Below, piece after piece: positions 1 through 5,227 of a DNA stretch of 5,227 bases. Where the stretch lies: contig CALEST010000367.1 of assembly GCA_937907555.1 (NCBI GenBank), positions 1-5,227 on the forward strand, read 5' to 3'. The notes under the pieces were generated by a model. The model worked only from the letters and a program-made list of their open reading frames with translations. It had not been told where the DNA came from and did no database searches. Source of the DNA: an uncultured Sediminibacterium sp. GTDB taxonomy: Bacteria; Bacteroidota; Bacteroidia; Chitinophagales; Chitinophagaceae. How positions within the stretch are numbered: the first letter of the stretch is position 1; the number at the start of each line of letters is the position of its first letter. The position numbers and the translations under genes were made by a program.

Positions 1-5
1 TTGCC

Positions 6-1328
6 ATGGGAATAATTAAAGAAAGGTTTAAAGCAAAAGCTGATATAGCTTCTGCTGAAATCAAATCCATTTTAAAAGATCACGGAAATAAAAAAATTGG
101 TGAAGTTACTTTAGCCCAGATTTATCAGGGTATGAGGGGCATCACCGGTTTAGTAACTGAAACCAGTTTACTGGATGCACAGGAAGGAATCCGTTTCAGA
201 GGCTATTCCATTCCTGAGTTGCAGGAAAAACTGCCAAAAGCACCCAATGGGGGCGAACCCTTACCCGAAGGATTGTTCTACCTTATGTTGATGGGAGAAT
301 TGCCAACTGAGGAGCAAGTGAATCATATAACCAGTGTTTGGCAAAGAAGAAGCCATGTTCCGAACCATGTATTTGCCACCATCGATGCGCTTCCTTTGAA
401 TACCCACCCAATGACCATGTTTGTGGTAGGGGTGATGGCTTTGCAAACCGAAAGCAATTTTGCTAAGGAATATGGCAAGGGCATGAACAAGAAAGATTAT
501 TGGGATGCTACTTACGATGATGCAATGGATTTGATTGCCCGTTTACCCAGAATTGCAGCCTATATCTACAGAAGAAAGTATAGAAACAACGAACATATTC
601 AACCCAATGGTTTGTTAGACTGGGCAGGCAACTTTGCCCATATGATGGGATATAACGACGAGAGCTTTAAGGAATTGATGCGTTTGTACATGACCATCCA
701 CGCAGATCACGAAGGTGGTAATGTGTCTGCTCACACCACACACCTGGTGGGTTCTGCATTAAGTGATCCTTTCCTTAGCTATGCCGCTGGTATGAATGGA
801 TTGGCTGGTCCTTTACATGGATTGGCTAATCAGGAAGTGATCAAGTGGATTTTTGAAATGCAGGAAAAGTTAGGAACTGATAGTCCAAGTAAAGAGCAGA
901 TTGCACAATATGTACAGGATACATTGAACTCTGGCAAAGTAGTGCCAGGATATGGTCATGCTGTATTGCGTAAAACAGATCCACGCTTCTCTGCACAAAT
1001 GGAATTCGGTAAGAAACATATGCCGGATGATAAGCTGGTAAATACGGTCTGGAATATTTATGAAACTGTTCCGCCAATTCTGCAATCATTGGGAAAAATC
1101 AAAAATCCATGGCCAAACGTAGATGCACATAGTGGTGCATTATTGGTACACTATGGTTTTGTTGAGTATGAGTTCTACACCGTATTATTTGCTGTAAGCC
1201 GTGCATTGGGTGTAATGGCCAGCTTGTGCTGGGACAGAGCCCTGGGCTTCCCGTTGGAAAGACCAAAATCAGTAACAACGGAGTCTGTGAAATTATGGCT
1301 GGAAGGCAAAGACCAGATTTGGGAGTAA
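6..1328 (+). CDS. gltA: Citrate synthase, eukaryote-like (type I, long form)
   Basis: Condenses acetyl-CoA and oxaloacetate to citrate plus CoA, the entry step of the TCA cycle, in the cytoplasm. The 440-residue protein carries the citrate synthase signatures in order: HADHEGGN (oxaloacetate-binding His235), GPLHGLANQEV (catalytic His271), GYGHAVLRKTDPR (catalytic His318, substrate-binding Arg327), NVDAHSGALL (catalytic Asp373), then Arg399 and FPLERP with Arg419. These match the pig mitochondrial enzyme residues His238, His274, His320, Arg329, Asp375, Arg401 and Arg421 as I recall them. Length and motif wording fit the eukaryote-like form found in many Bacteroidota rather than the NADH-regulated hexameric form of enterobacteria. 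The ATG at 6 gives a plausible N-terminus, but only five upstream bases are visible, so the promoter, ribosome site and a slightly earlier start cannot be judged. It appears to be transcribed alone, ending at the terminator at 1365. The symbol is the usual bacterial one; orthology to enterobacterial gltA is loose. Confidence 0.97.
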   Translation: MGIIKERFKAKADIASAEIKSILKDHGNKKIGEVTLAQIYQGMRGITGLVTETSLLDAQEGIRFRGYSIPELQEKLPKAPNGGEPLPEGLFYLMLMGELPTEEQVNHITSVWQRRSHVPNHVFATIDALPLNTHPMTMFVVGVMALQTESNFAKEYGKGMNKKDYWDATYDDAMDLIARLPRIAAYIYRRKYRNNEHIQPNGLLDWAGNFAHMMGYNDESFKELMRLYMTIHADHEGGNVSAHTTHLVGSALSDPFLSYAAGMNGLAGPLHGLANQEVIKWIFEMQEKLGTDSPSKEQIAQYVQDTLNSGKVVPGYGHAVLRKTDPRFSAQMEFGKKHMPDDKLVNTVWNIYETVPPILQSLGKIKNPWPNVDAHSGALLVHYGFVEYEFYTVLFAVSRALGVMASLCWDRALGFPLERPKSVTTESVKLWLEGKDQIWE

Positions 1329-1364
1329 TTGCTGTTATGGCTTGAATAGCCTCTATAAAATTTT

Positions 1365-1392
1365 AAAGCCCGACCAAATGGTCGGGCTTTTT
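1365..1392 (+). terminator. Rho-independent terminator after citrate synthase, probably bidirectional
   Basis: GCCCGACC (1368-1375) pairs perfectly with GGTCGGGC (1380-1387) around the loop AAAT. Flanking AAA/TTT bases can extend the stem, and a run of five T follows at 1388-1392 on the + strand. It lies 36 bases after the citrate synthase stop and 16 bases beyond the end of the convergent - strand operon. Read on the - strand the stem is followed by only three T, then AAAA, so termination of the opposing operon is likely weaker but plausible. Confidence 0.88.
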
Positions 1393-1408
1393 ACTTAATC
1401 AATCTTGT

Positions 1409-2206
1409 TTATTTGGCTGTTACGCCACCTATTTCACTTACAACTATTGGTTTTTTAAACATCTGTTGAATATCATATACGGTTTTGTTGGGGTACCATG
1501 TGTATTGGTAATCTTTCCCAACAATACCCGAATTATTAAATGCTTTAGCAGCCAATGTAGCTGTGCTGCTTATGTCATTCATGCTCTCTCCGTAAACCGG
1601 TGCAACATATTTATAAACGAAGTTGTCAAATGAAATAACAATACAGCCCAATGTTTTTAAAGGAGGAGAAACATCTGCAGGACGAAAGGGCGAATAAACT
1701 CTTAGTCGGATACTATTATCATCATCATCATCATAAATGATGCTGAAGGCAGTCTTTTTATTGATGGCGTATTGGTATCCAGTCCATTTAAAACTAGACT
1801 GTTTTGGGGATTTAATTTTAATTTTCTTAAGACCTGCTTCTTTGGCTGAACCATCTAAAATCAATTCCAGAGAGTCCTTAATAATATCATAATAGGGCTT
1901 CCCAGTTTTAAATAATTGAGTAAAATAAAACTCCTCATTTTCAGCTTCGTTGTACTTCGTTTTTTCCCTCGGCGGAAGATAGGTTAAACCTGCTCTTTCC
2001 GTAATTCCAAAAAGCGCTCTTTTTGCGCTATAATACCTCCCGTAGGGTTTGTTGTCTGTAAGAGAATTAAAGGTTTCCGGAAATCCCTTTGCAGCATCTG
2101 CGATTAAAAAAGCCAAATCAAATTTTAATTTACTGGAATTTGTTTCCTGAGCCTTCATGCTATGAGAAAGCAAGAATAAGGAGAGGATGACAATAATTTT
2201 TTTCAT
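1409..2206 (-). CDS. Secreted protein of unknown function, last gene of the four-gene operon
   Basis: I do not recognise this 265-residue protein. Residues 1-19 are a clear signal peptide (MKKIIVILSLFLLSHSMKA, cleavage likely before Q20). No cysteine follows the hydrophobic core, so it is not a lipoprotein; the periplasm or export is expected. The mature part is mixed charged and aromatic, with a Pro/Tyr-rich stretch near residues 55-85 (PYGRYYS, TYLPPREKTKY) and alternating hydrophobic segments around 140-200 that look like beta strands. Five aspartates in a row at 159-163 are encoded by five identical GAT codons. The start ATG at 2206 is preceded by an A-rich tract (AAAAAAACATAAAAAGT) and no Shine-Dalgarno motif, as usual in Bacteroidota. 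It begins 31 bases after the stop of the 202-residue gene and ends facing the terminator at 1365. It may work with the other secreted products of the operon; that is inference from position only. Confidence 0.85.
   Translation of the reverse strand: MKKIIVILSLFLLSHSMKAQETNSSKLKFDLAFLIADAAKGFPETFNSLTDNKPYGRYYSAKRALFGITERAGLTYLPPREKTKYNEAENEEFYFTQLFKTGKPYYDIIKDSLELILDGSAKEAGLKKIKIKSPKQSSFKWTGYQYAINKKTAFSIIYDDDDDNSIRLRVYSPFRPADVSPPLKTLGCIVISFDNFVYKYVAPVYGESMNDISSTATLAAKAFNNSGIVGKDYQYTWYPNKTVYDIQQMFKKPIVVSEIGGVTAK
1718..1732 (-). repeat. Trinucleotide tract (GAT)5 coding for five aspartates
   Basis: Five perfect ATC units on the + strand read as five GAT codons for Asp159-163 of the 265-residue secreted protein. 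All five use the same codon, so the tract is a pure microsatellite. Copy changes would add or remove aspartates without breaking the frame. An acidic run of this kind could bind a divalent cation, but nothing else around it supports a known calcium-binding motif. Confidence 0.7.
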
Positions 2207-2237
2207 ACTTTTTATGTTTTTTTAGATGACGTTGTTT

Positions 2238-2846
2238 TTATCTTGGGTCTATTCGACTTCTGGTTTCCAGCGGTAAATCAAAAATTCCATTGGTGATTTT
2301 CACGAGGTTCTTAGCATCCATGCTGCCGTCTTCTTTTTCTAATACACCGGTAAAGGAGAACCTGCCCTTGATTCGGTCTGTAGTGATTAGATCAATGATA
2401 ATTTGTCCGCCCTTTACCCGACTTGCATCACTCCACCAATACGAGCTATTCCCATTTGCATTGGAAGAATATTCGGCTCTAACTATGAAGTTGCTTGCAT
2501 CATCTTCTGGCACAATTTTATATTCTCCTTTCGTAATCAGTTTGGTGGTATCTGATGGTGCAATATTCATCACGAGAATATTAGTGTTGAATATATCGGT
2601 AGATGTTTGCGCAGAAATGGAAACGGATCCGTCTTCTTTTACCCTGAAAGCAAGCAGTTTACTTGGATTGAACAACATAGGTTTGCCATTTACCGAAACT
2701 GTAAAAATTCCAGGCTGGCTTTGAGAAGGAACGCTATTCGTATTTTGTGCGTTTGATTTTGAGAGGATGGTTAGCAGTAAAAATATACTCCCGATTAAAA
2801 AAATGCTACGACGTCTTTTGTTTGTAAATTTTGATAATTTAATCAT
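2238..2846 (-). CDS. Small secreted beta-sandwich-like protein (resembles DUF6252-type proteins)
   Basis: A 202-residue protein with a basic N-terminus (KRRR at 10-13), a hydrophobic core at about 14-29 and a probable cleavage site after SNA (residue 33), leaving Q34 first. The rest looks all-beta. An early strand pair, FTVSVNGKPMLF (48-59), has the 'protein-binding surface plus NGK' wording common in small Bacteroidota exported proteins. A late GRFSFTGVLEKEDGS (161-175) followed by VKITNGIFDLPL (182-193) closely resembles the 'GtFsFta...vtItnGkFdvpl' ending I associate with DUF6252-like proteins. That family name is from memory and needs a profile search. Family members are often lipoproteins, but this one has no cysteine at the cleavage site. 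The ATG at 2846 lies two bases after the stop of the MORN gene (TAA-TC-ATG), implying translational coupling. Function unknown; a periplasmic or surface role is expected. Confidence 0.85.
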   Translation of the reverse strand: MIKLSKFTNKRRRSIFLIGSIFLLLTILSKSNAQNTNSVPSQSQPGIFTVSVNGKPMLFNPSKLLAFRVKEDGSVSISAQTSTDIFNTNILVMNIAPSDTTKLITKGEYKIVPEDDASNFIVRAEYSSNANGNSSYWWSDASRVKGGQIIIDLITTDRIKGRFSFTGVLEKEDGSMDAKNLVKITNGIFDLPLETRSRIDPR

Positions 2847-2848
2847 GA

Positions 2849-3739
2849 TTATTTATTTGTTTTAATTCCTTTGCCCCCACACTCTGTGCAGATATCAGGG
2901 AAAGATGTACTGCCATAACGAGTAGTAGTAGTGTATCGGCCATTCAGATAGCGGTCAACCCCCACATTTTCAACAGTATTGGTAACACTTACCCTGGAAT
3001 AGCCAGAAATGCCTTTGCCATTGCAGCGGGTGCAGGTGGTAGGTTTTTGTGCGGCATCCATCTGGCTCATTTCTGCTTTCAGTTTGTCTGCCTTTGGATT
3101 TACAATTTTGGTGATTTTGCCATTCAGTATGGTCACCGTGGCTTCTGTATTGGGATAATAATAATTGCCAGTATGCGGAGTACAGTCTTCGTTTACTTTG
3201 CCTGTAAAGCTAACCGACTCCCTCGCATAATTGAATGTTCCTTCAACAGGCAGATCCTGATGAAATTTTCCCACGAAAGTATTGCCACTTGCAAAAGTGA
3301 AAGTGCCGGTTCCATGTCTTTGTCCATTTTTAAATTGCCCGGAATATTTGTTTTTGCTCGGATAAATCATAACACCGGAACCATTTAAACAATCTCCGGA
3401 GGAACAGCCTTCTACAATAGGCATATGACCTCCTCTGATAACAATTTCTGTTTCGCGAACGATTTTTCCTTTCTCATACAGGACTTTTTTTGAAGTCCCT
3501 TTTTTATAAAAAACACCTTCTCCTTCTTCTGTTCCATTAACAAATTGGCCCTCATATTTTTCTCCATTCCCATAATCCATTACTCCGGCTCCATGAGGTT
3601 TGCCATTTTTAAAGCTACCAGTATATATTGCGTATCCGAAGTTGAAGCTGCCGGTTCCGTTGGTACAGTCCCCTTTAATGCATTGCGCATTGGCTGTAGA
3701 AAGTATAGCTAAAGAAGTAATAAATAAAATAGCCTTCAT
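2849..3739 (-). CDS. Secreted MORN-repeat protein with C-terminal DnaJ-type CxxCxGKG motif pair
   Basis: The 296-residue product starts with a signal peptide (residues 1-18, ending TANA before Q19). C20 is not in a lipobox, since the residue before it is Q. Five MORN-like units follow: YTGSFKNGKPHGAG (39-52), YEGQFVNGTEEGEG (62-75), YSGQFKNGQRHGTG (132-145), and weaker ones from F155 and F178. Each of the two MORN blocks is introduced by the same short motif, CxxGDCxNGxG (C20/C25 and C112/C117). After a short helical linker (about 213-232) come CTRCNGKG (C236, C239) and CTECGGKG (C284, C287), which match the repeated zinc-binding motif of DnaJ's cysteine-rich domain and could hold one zinc. 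MORN repeats form beta hairpins that bind protein or lipid, so a scaffold role is likely; no catalytic domain is seen. It begins 10 bases after the TPR gene and ends 2 bases before the next gene. The start has no Shine-Dalgarno motif. Confidence 0.9.
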   Translation of the reverse strand: MKAILFITSLAILSTANAQCIKGDCTNGTGSFNFGYAIYTGSFKNGKPHGAGVMDYGNGEKYEGQFVNGTEEGEGVFYKKGTSKKVLYEKGKIVRETEIVIRGGHMPIVEGCSSGDCLNGSGVMIYPSKNKYSGQFKNGQRHGTGTFTFASGNTFVGKFHQDLPVEGTFNYARESVSFTGKVNEDCTPHTGNYYYPNTEATVTILNGKITKIVNPKADKLKAEMSQMDAAQKPTTCTRCNGKGISGYSRVSVTNTVENVGVDRYLNGRYTTTTRYGSTSFPDICTECGGKGIKTNK

Positions 3740-3749
3740 GTATTGGGTG

Positions 3750-4679
3750 TTATTGCTGTTTCTGCTGAAGTGATTCGGCTTTTTTTATGAACCGGTTGCC
3801 TTCATTCTGTTGACCTGTTCGAACCAGGGCCACACCGTAATAGGCATTTGCCATGATATGTTCGGGGTATTTGCTGACCATGTTTTTTGATAATTCAAGT
3901 AGTTTTTGCCAATTCTGCTGGTCAACATATACGGATGCCAGATTTCCCATTACATCCGGGTCCTCCTTGCGTTCCAATGAACCCTTGAACAATTTTTCGG
4001 CATTATTGAATTCTTTGTTTTGATAGGATGTAATGCCCATCAGGTTTAAGTCGTTGGGGGAATAGGAAGGATGATCTCCATTTGTGAAAATTTTATCAAA
4101 CCAAATTTTTGCAGTTTTATAATCTGCAGGTCCAGCTGCAAAATATAATCCACGTCTGAGCCAAATCTCAGGTTTGGGGATGGAAGCAATTTTATCTGCC
4201 TCATCAAAATAACGGGTTGGATTAGCTTCTTTCAGATAGTAAGAAAAAAGTGCTGCATTGTAGTAATGTACTGGATCTGTTTTGTTAAGCAATATGGCAT
4301 TTTCTTCGTCCGCTTTTGCCAAATCATAATTCTTCAATGAAGAATAGATTAAGGCTCTTTGTGAAAAAAGAGCAGCAGTTGGATTCTGAGAAATACCATT
4401 AGTGAGGTAAGACAAAGCTCTGTCCGTTAATCCCTTAGCTTCAAAGAAGAAAGCTAAACGTTGATAGGGGAGCATTTGTTTAGGCGAGAGGCTTATAGAT
4501 TCCAGATACAATCTTACGGCTTCATTTTGATCGCCGGATGACCAGGCTTTATCAGCTGCCAGGTTCTTCTGTTTTGCTGCTTCACTTATTTGTGAAAAAC
4601 CTGAAATATTTATGGATAATAAAATTCCTAAAGCAAATGACTTGATGTTATAAATTCCGCAGTATTTATATTTTCTCAT
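3750..4679 (-). CDS. Exported TPR-repeat protein, first gene of the operon
   Basis: A 309-residue protein made mostly of tetratricopeptide repeats, helical hairpins that bind other proteins. Residues 13-28 are a hydrophobic export signal ending ISGFSQ, with cleavage likely near S28-Q30. TPR-like units follow at about 36-69 (AADKAWSSGDQNEAVRLYLE), 70-101 (LPYQRLAFFFEAKGLTDRAL), 102-134 (RALIYSSLKNYDLAKADEEN), a degenerate pair at 135-203, then 209-241 (LMGITSYQNKEFNNAEKLF), 242-274 and 275-306 (YYGVALVRTGQQNEG). The frame stays open upstream to a TTG at 4691, but the ATG at 4679 was chosen: it is a standard start and leaves a normal basic N-terminus (MRKYKY). No Shine-Dalgarno motif is visible. 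The MORN gene follows after 10 bases, so the two are probably co-transcribed. A scaffold role for the other secreted products is inferred from domain type. It lacks features of the SusD/RagB or BamD families. Confidence 0.88.
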   Translation of the reverse strand: MRKYKYCGIYNIKSFALGILLSINISGFSQISEAAKQKNLAADKAWSSGDQNEAVRLYLESISLSPKQMLPYQRLAFFFEAKGLTDRALSYLTNGISQNPTAALFSQRALIYSSLKNYDLAKADEENAILLNKTDPVHYYNAALFSYYLKEANPTRYFDEADKIASIPKPEIWLRRGLYFAAGPADYKTAKIWFDKIFTNGDHPSYSPNDLNLMGITSYQNKEFNNAEKLFKGSLERKEDPDVMGNLASVYVDQQNWQKLLELSKNMVSKYPEHIMANAYYGVALVRTGQQNEGNRFIKKAESLQQKQQ

Positions 4680-4716
4680 ATACTGCTGCAAAATATTATT
4701 ATTTGCTCCCTAATTT

Positions 4717-4734
4717 ATGGGCCGAACGGCCCAT
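4717..4734. promoter_or_regulatory. Perfect palindrome upstream of the secreted-protein operon
   Basis: ATGGGCC (4717-4723) and GGCCCAT (4728-4734) form a 7-bp perfect inverted repeat around GAAC. It is 38 bases upstream of the TPR start and 34 bases beyond the terminator that closes the tRNA/nuclease unit. On the - strand no T-run follows, so it is a poor terminator in that direction. It could be an operator for the operon, a leader hairpin, or a weak second terminator on the + strand, where TTTT follows. No clear Bacteroidota promoter (TTG, then TAnnTTTG) was found beside it. Confidence 0.4.
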
Positions 4735-4767
4735 TTTGTATTCTGGTTATGAGAGGTAAAGGGCAAT

Positions 4768-4791
4768 AAAAAAGCCCCATAAAGGGGCTTT
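4768..4791 (-). terminator. Terminator copy A, closing the nuclease cassette
   Basis: On the - strand AAAGCCCC, loop TTTAT, GGGGCTTT is followed by a run of T (4773-4768). It lies immediately after the degenerate tRNA copy and 62 bases after the stop of the GIY-YIG gene, and would end transcripts of both before the secreted-protein operon. It is nearly identical to the terminator at 5097-5122, sharing the same stem and loop. Confidence 0.8.
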
Positions 4792-4848
4792 GGTGGAGAG
4801 TATCGGGGTCGAACCGACGACCTCCCCGAATGAATTCGGGGCGCTCTA
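4768..4848. repeat. Direct repeat copy A (tRNA 3' half plus terminator)
   Basis: This stretch matches 5097-5179. The identical core of 31 bases at 4794-4824 covers the variable loop, T-arm and acceptor 3' strand of tRNA-Ala. CGCTCTA (4842-4848) matches the D-arm 3' side, and the terminator hairpin (4774-4788) is the same. The two copies differ in the anticodon arm (18 versus 17 bases) and in the few bases between the tRNA end and the terminator (TTTGG versus TTTTGAG). The offset between copies is 330-332 bases. Confidence 0.85.
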
Positions 4849-4853
4849 ACACA
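4794..4853 (-). pseudogene. Degenerate tRNA remnant (Ala-like 3' half)
   Basis: Read on the - strand, the D-arm 3' side (TAGAGCG), variable loop AGGTC, T-arm with GGTTCGACC and acceptor strand ACTCTCC plus discriminator A are the same as in the tRNA-Ala at 5126-5199. A CCA directly follows the discriminator here, unlike in the intact gene. The anticodon arm is replaced by CCCCGAATTCATTCGGGG (4841-4824). As a 5-bp stem this leaves an eight-base loop without U33; it folds better as a 7-bp stem with loop TTCA. The bases where the 5' acceptor strand should lie are the last codons of the GIY-YIG gene and cannot pair with ACTCTCC. It is therefore scored as a remnant. A processed structured RNA made from it cannot be excluded. 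Confidence 0.7.
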
Positions 4854-5096
4854 TTAAGAGAATAAGGATTCAATGTACTTTCTGCTTTTCATTTTTTTGA
4901 TGTAGGCTTCTCTTGCTCTTGCTTCAGAAAGGGAATTAAATTTTTCTATGTGTTTAAGTATCCATGGTATACCAGCCTTGGTAGATTTATTTCTACCAGC
5001 ATTGTGTTGGGAGAGACGTGTAGGGAAGTCTTCGCAAGAACCTGTGTAATACTTGTTCAGCGATTGCGAATAAATAATGTATACGTTGTAGTGCAT
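4854..5096 (-). CDS. Small GIY-YIG (URI-type) endonuclease-like protein
   Basis: An 80-residue single-domain member of the GIY-YIG nuclease superfamily, the small UPF0213/YhbQ-like class. Visible motifs: VYI (5-7, the GIY element with Tyr6), YTG (17-19, the YIG element with Tyr17), Arg27 in TRLSQHNAGR (the expected catalytic arginine, with His31), a basic TKAG at 39-42, and Glu63 in AREAYIKKMKSRKYIE as the likely metal-binding glutamate. All key residues seem present, so activity is plausible. Related proteins cut DNA, but the substrate of this class is not settled. The start was placed at the ATG at 5096: the frame is open further upstream, but that part lies inside a terminator and the tRNA-Ala gene, so it is not protein. 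The ATG follows directly on the terminator's T-run with no room for a ribosome site. The stop TAA runs into the tRNA remnant. Transcription would need read-through of the tRNA terminator or an internal promoter. Confidence 0.88.
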   Translation of the reverse strand: MHYNVYIIYSQSLNKYYTGSCEDFPTRLSQHNAGRNKSTKAGIPWILKHIEKFNSLSEARAREAYIKKMKSRKYIESLFS

Positions 5097-5199
<103 letters not shown>

Positions 5200-5213
5200 G
5201 TTTATTTTAATTT

Positions 5214-5221
5214 CAAAAGAA
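5214..5221 (-). promoter_or_regulatory. Possible -7 promoter box for tRNA-Ala
   Basis: TTCTTTTG on the - strand differs at one position from the Bacteroidota -7 consensus TAnnTTTG and lies 14 bases before the tRNA 5' end, a sensible distance for a short leader. The -33 element would fall beyond the window edge, so the call cannot be completed. Confidence 0.3.
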
Positions 5222-5227
5222 CTTTGT

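Noticed and set aside
841..1089. Open frames on the - strand inside citrate synthase
   Set aside because: They are antisense to the region holding the catalytic histidine and arginine motifs, and have no features of their own.
2290..2724. Open frame of 144 codons on the + strand
   Set aside because: It lies wholly inside the 202-residue gene on the other strand, has no domain or signal, and its composition looks like an antisense shadow.
3047..3388. Open frame of 113 codons on the + strand inside the MORN gene
   Set aside because: It is antisense to well-conserved MORN repeats, whose repetitive composition keeps the frame open. The translation has no recognisable features.
3677..3739. Lipoprotein signal on the MORN protein (C20)
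   Set aside because: The sequence before the cysteine is ANAQ. A lipobox needs a small residue such as G, A or S directly before it, so ordinary signal peptidase I cleavage before Q19 fits better.
4680..4691. Longer start (TTG at 4691) for the TPR protein
   Set aside because: The codon is TTG, not ATG, it adds only four residues, and the ATG at 4679 gives a normal basic signal-peptide N-terminus.
4794..4866. A second functional tRNA gene
   Set aside because: The 5' acceptor strand cannot pair with ACTCTCC, and the anticodon loop has eight bases without U33. It is kept as a remnant.

Overview
The window looks like chromosomal DNA from a Bacteroidota bacterium, probably of the Chitinophagaceae or a related family. 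This rests on the AT-rich sequence, signal peptides that end in A-Q or S-Q, start codons preceded by A-rich stretches without a Shine-Dalgarno motif, and a citrate synthase of the long eukaryote-like type. The genus assignment is inference; nothing here is diagnostic at that level.

Layout. Bases 6-1328 on the + strand encode a complete citrate synthase with all its catalytic residues. It is closed by a strong hairpin terminator (1365-1392) that sits between convergent transcription units. Bases 1409-4679 on the - strand hold a tight run of four genes, read in this order: a TPR-repeat protein (4679-3750), a MORN-repeat protein with a C-terminal pair of DnaJ-type CxxCxGKG motifs (3739-2849), a 202-residue protein resembling small Bacteroidota beta-sandwich proteins (2846-2238), and a 265-residue protein I do not recognise (2206-1409). 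The gaps are 10, 2 and 31 bases, so they are probably one operon. All four carry an N-terminal signal sequence, so the products are predicted to act outside the cytoplasm, perhaps together at the envelope. Their common function is unknown.

Bases 4717-5227 hold the most curious part. A complete tRNA-Ala(GGC) on the - strand (5199-5126) is followed by a hairpin terminator. The ATG of a small GIY-YIG nuclease gene (5096-4854) directly touches that terminator. The gene's stop codon runs into a second, degenerate copy of the tRNA (about 4848-4794), followed by a second copy of the same terminator. The tRNA 3' half plus terminator is therefore directly repeated about 330 bases apart, with the nuclease gene between the copies. 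This is the signature expected of a small nuclease cassette that entered, or was duplicated with, a tRNA locus. The degenerate copy lacks a matching 5' acceptor strand and has an abnormal anticodon arm, so it is read here as a tRNA remnant. The citrate synthase and the secreted operon show no visible connection to this cassette.
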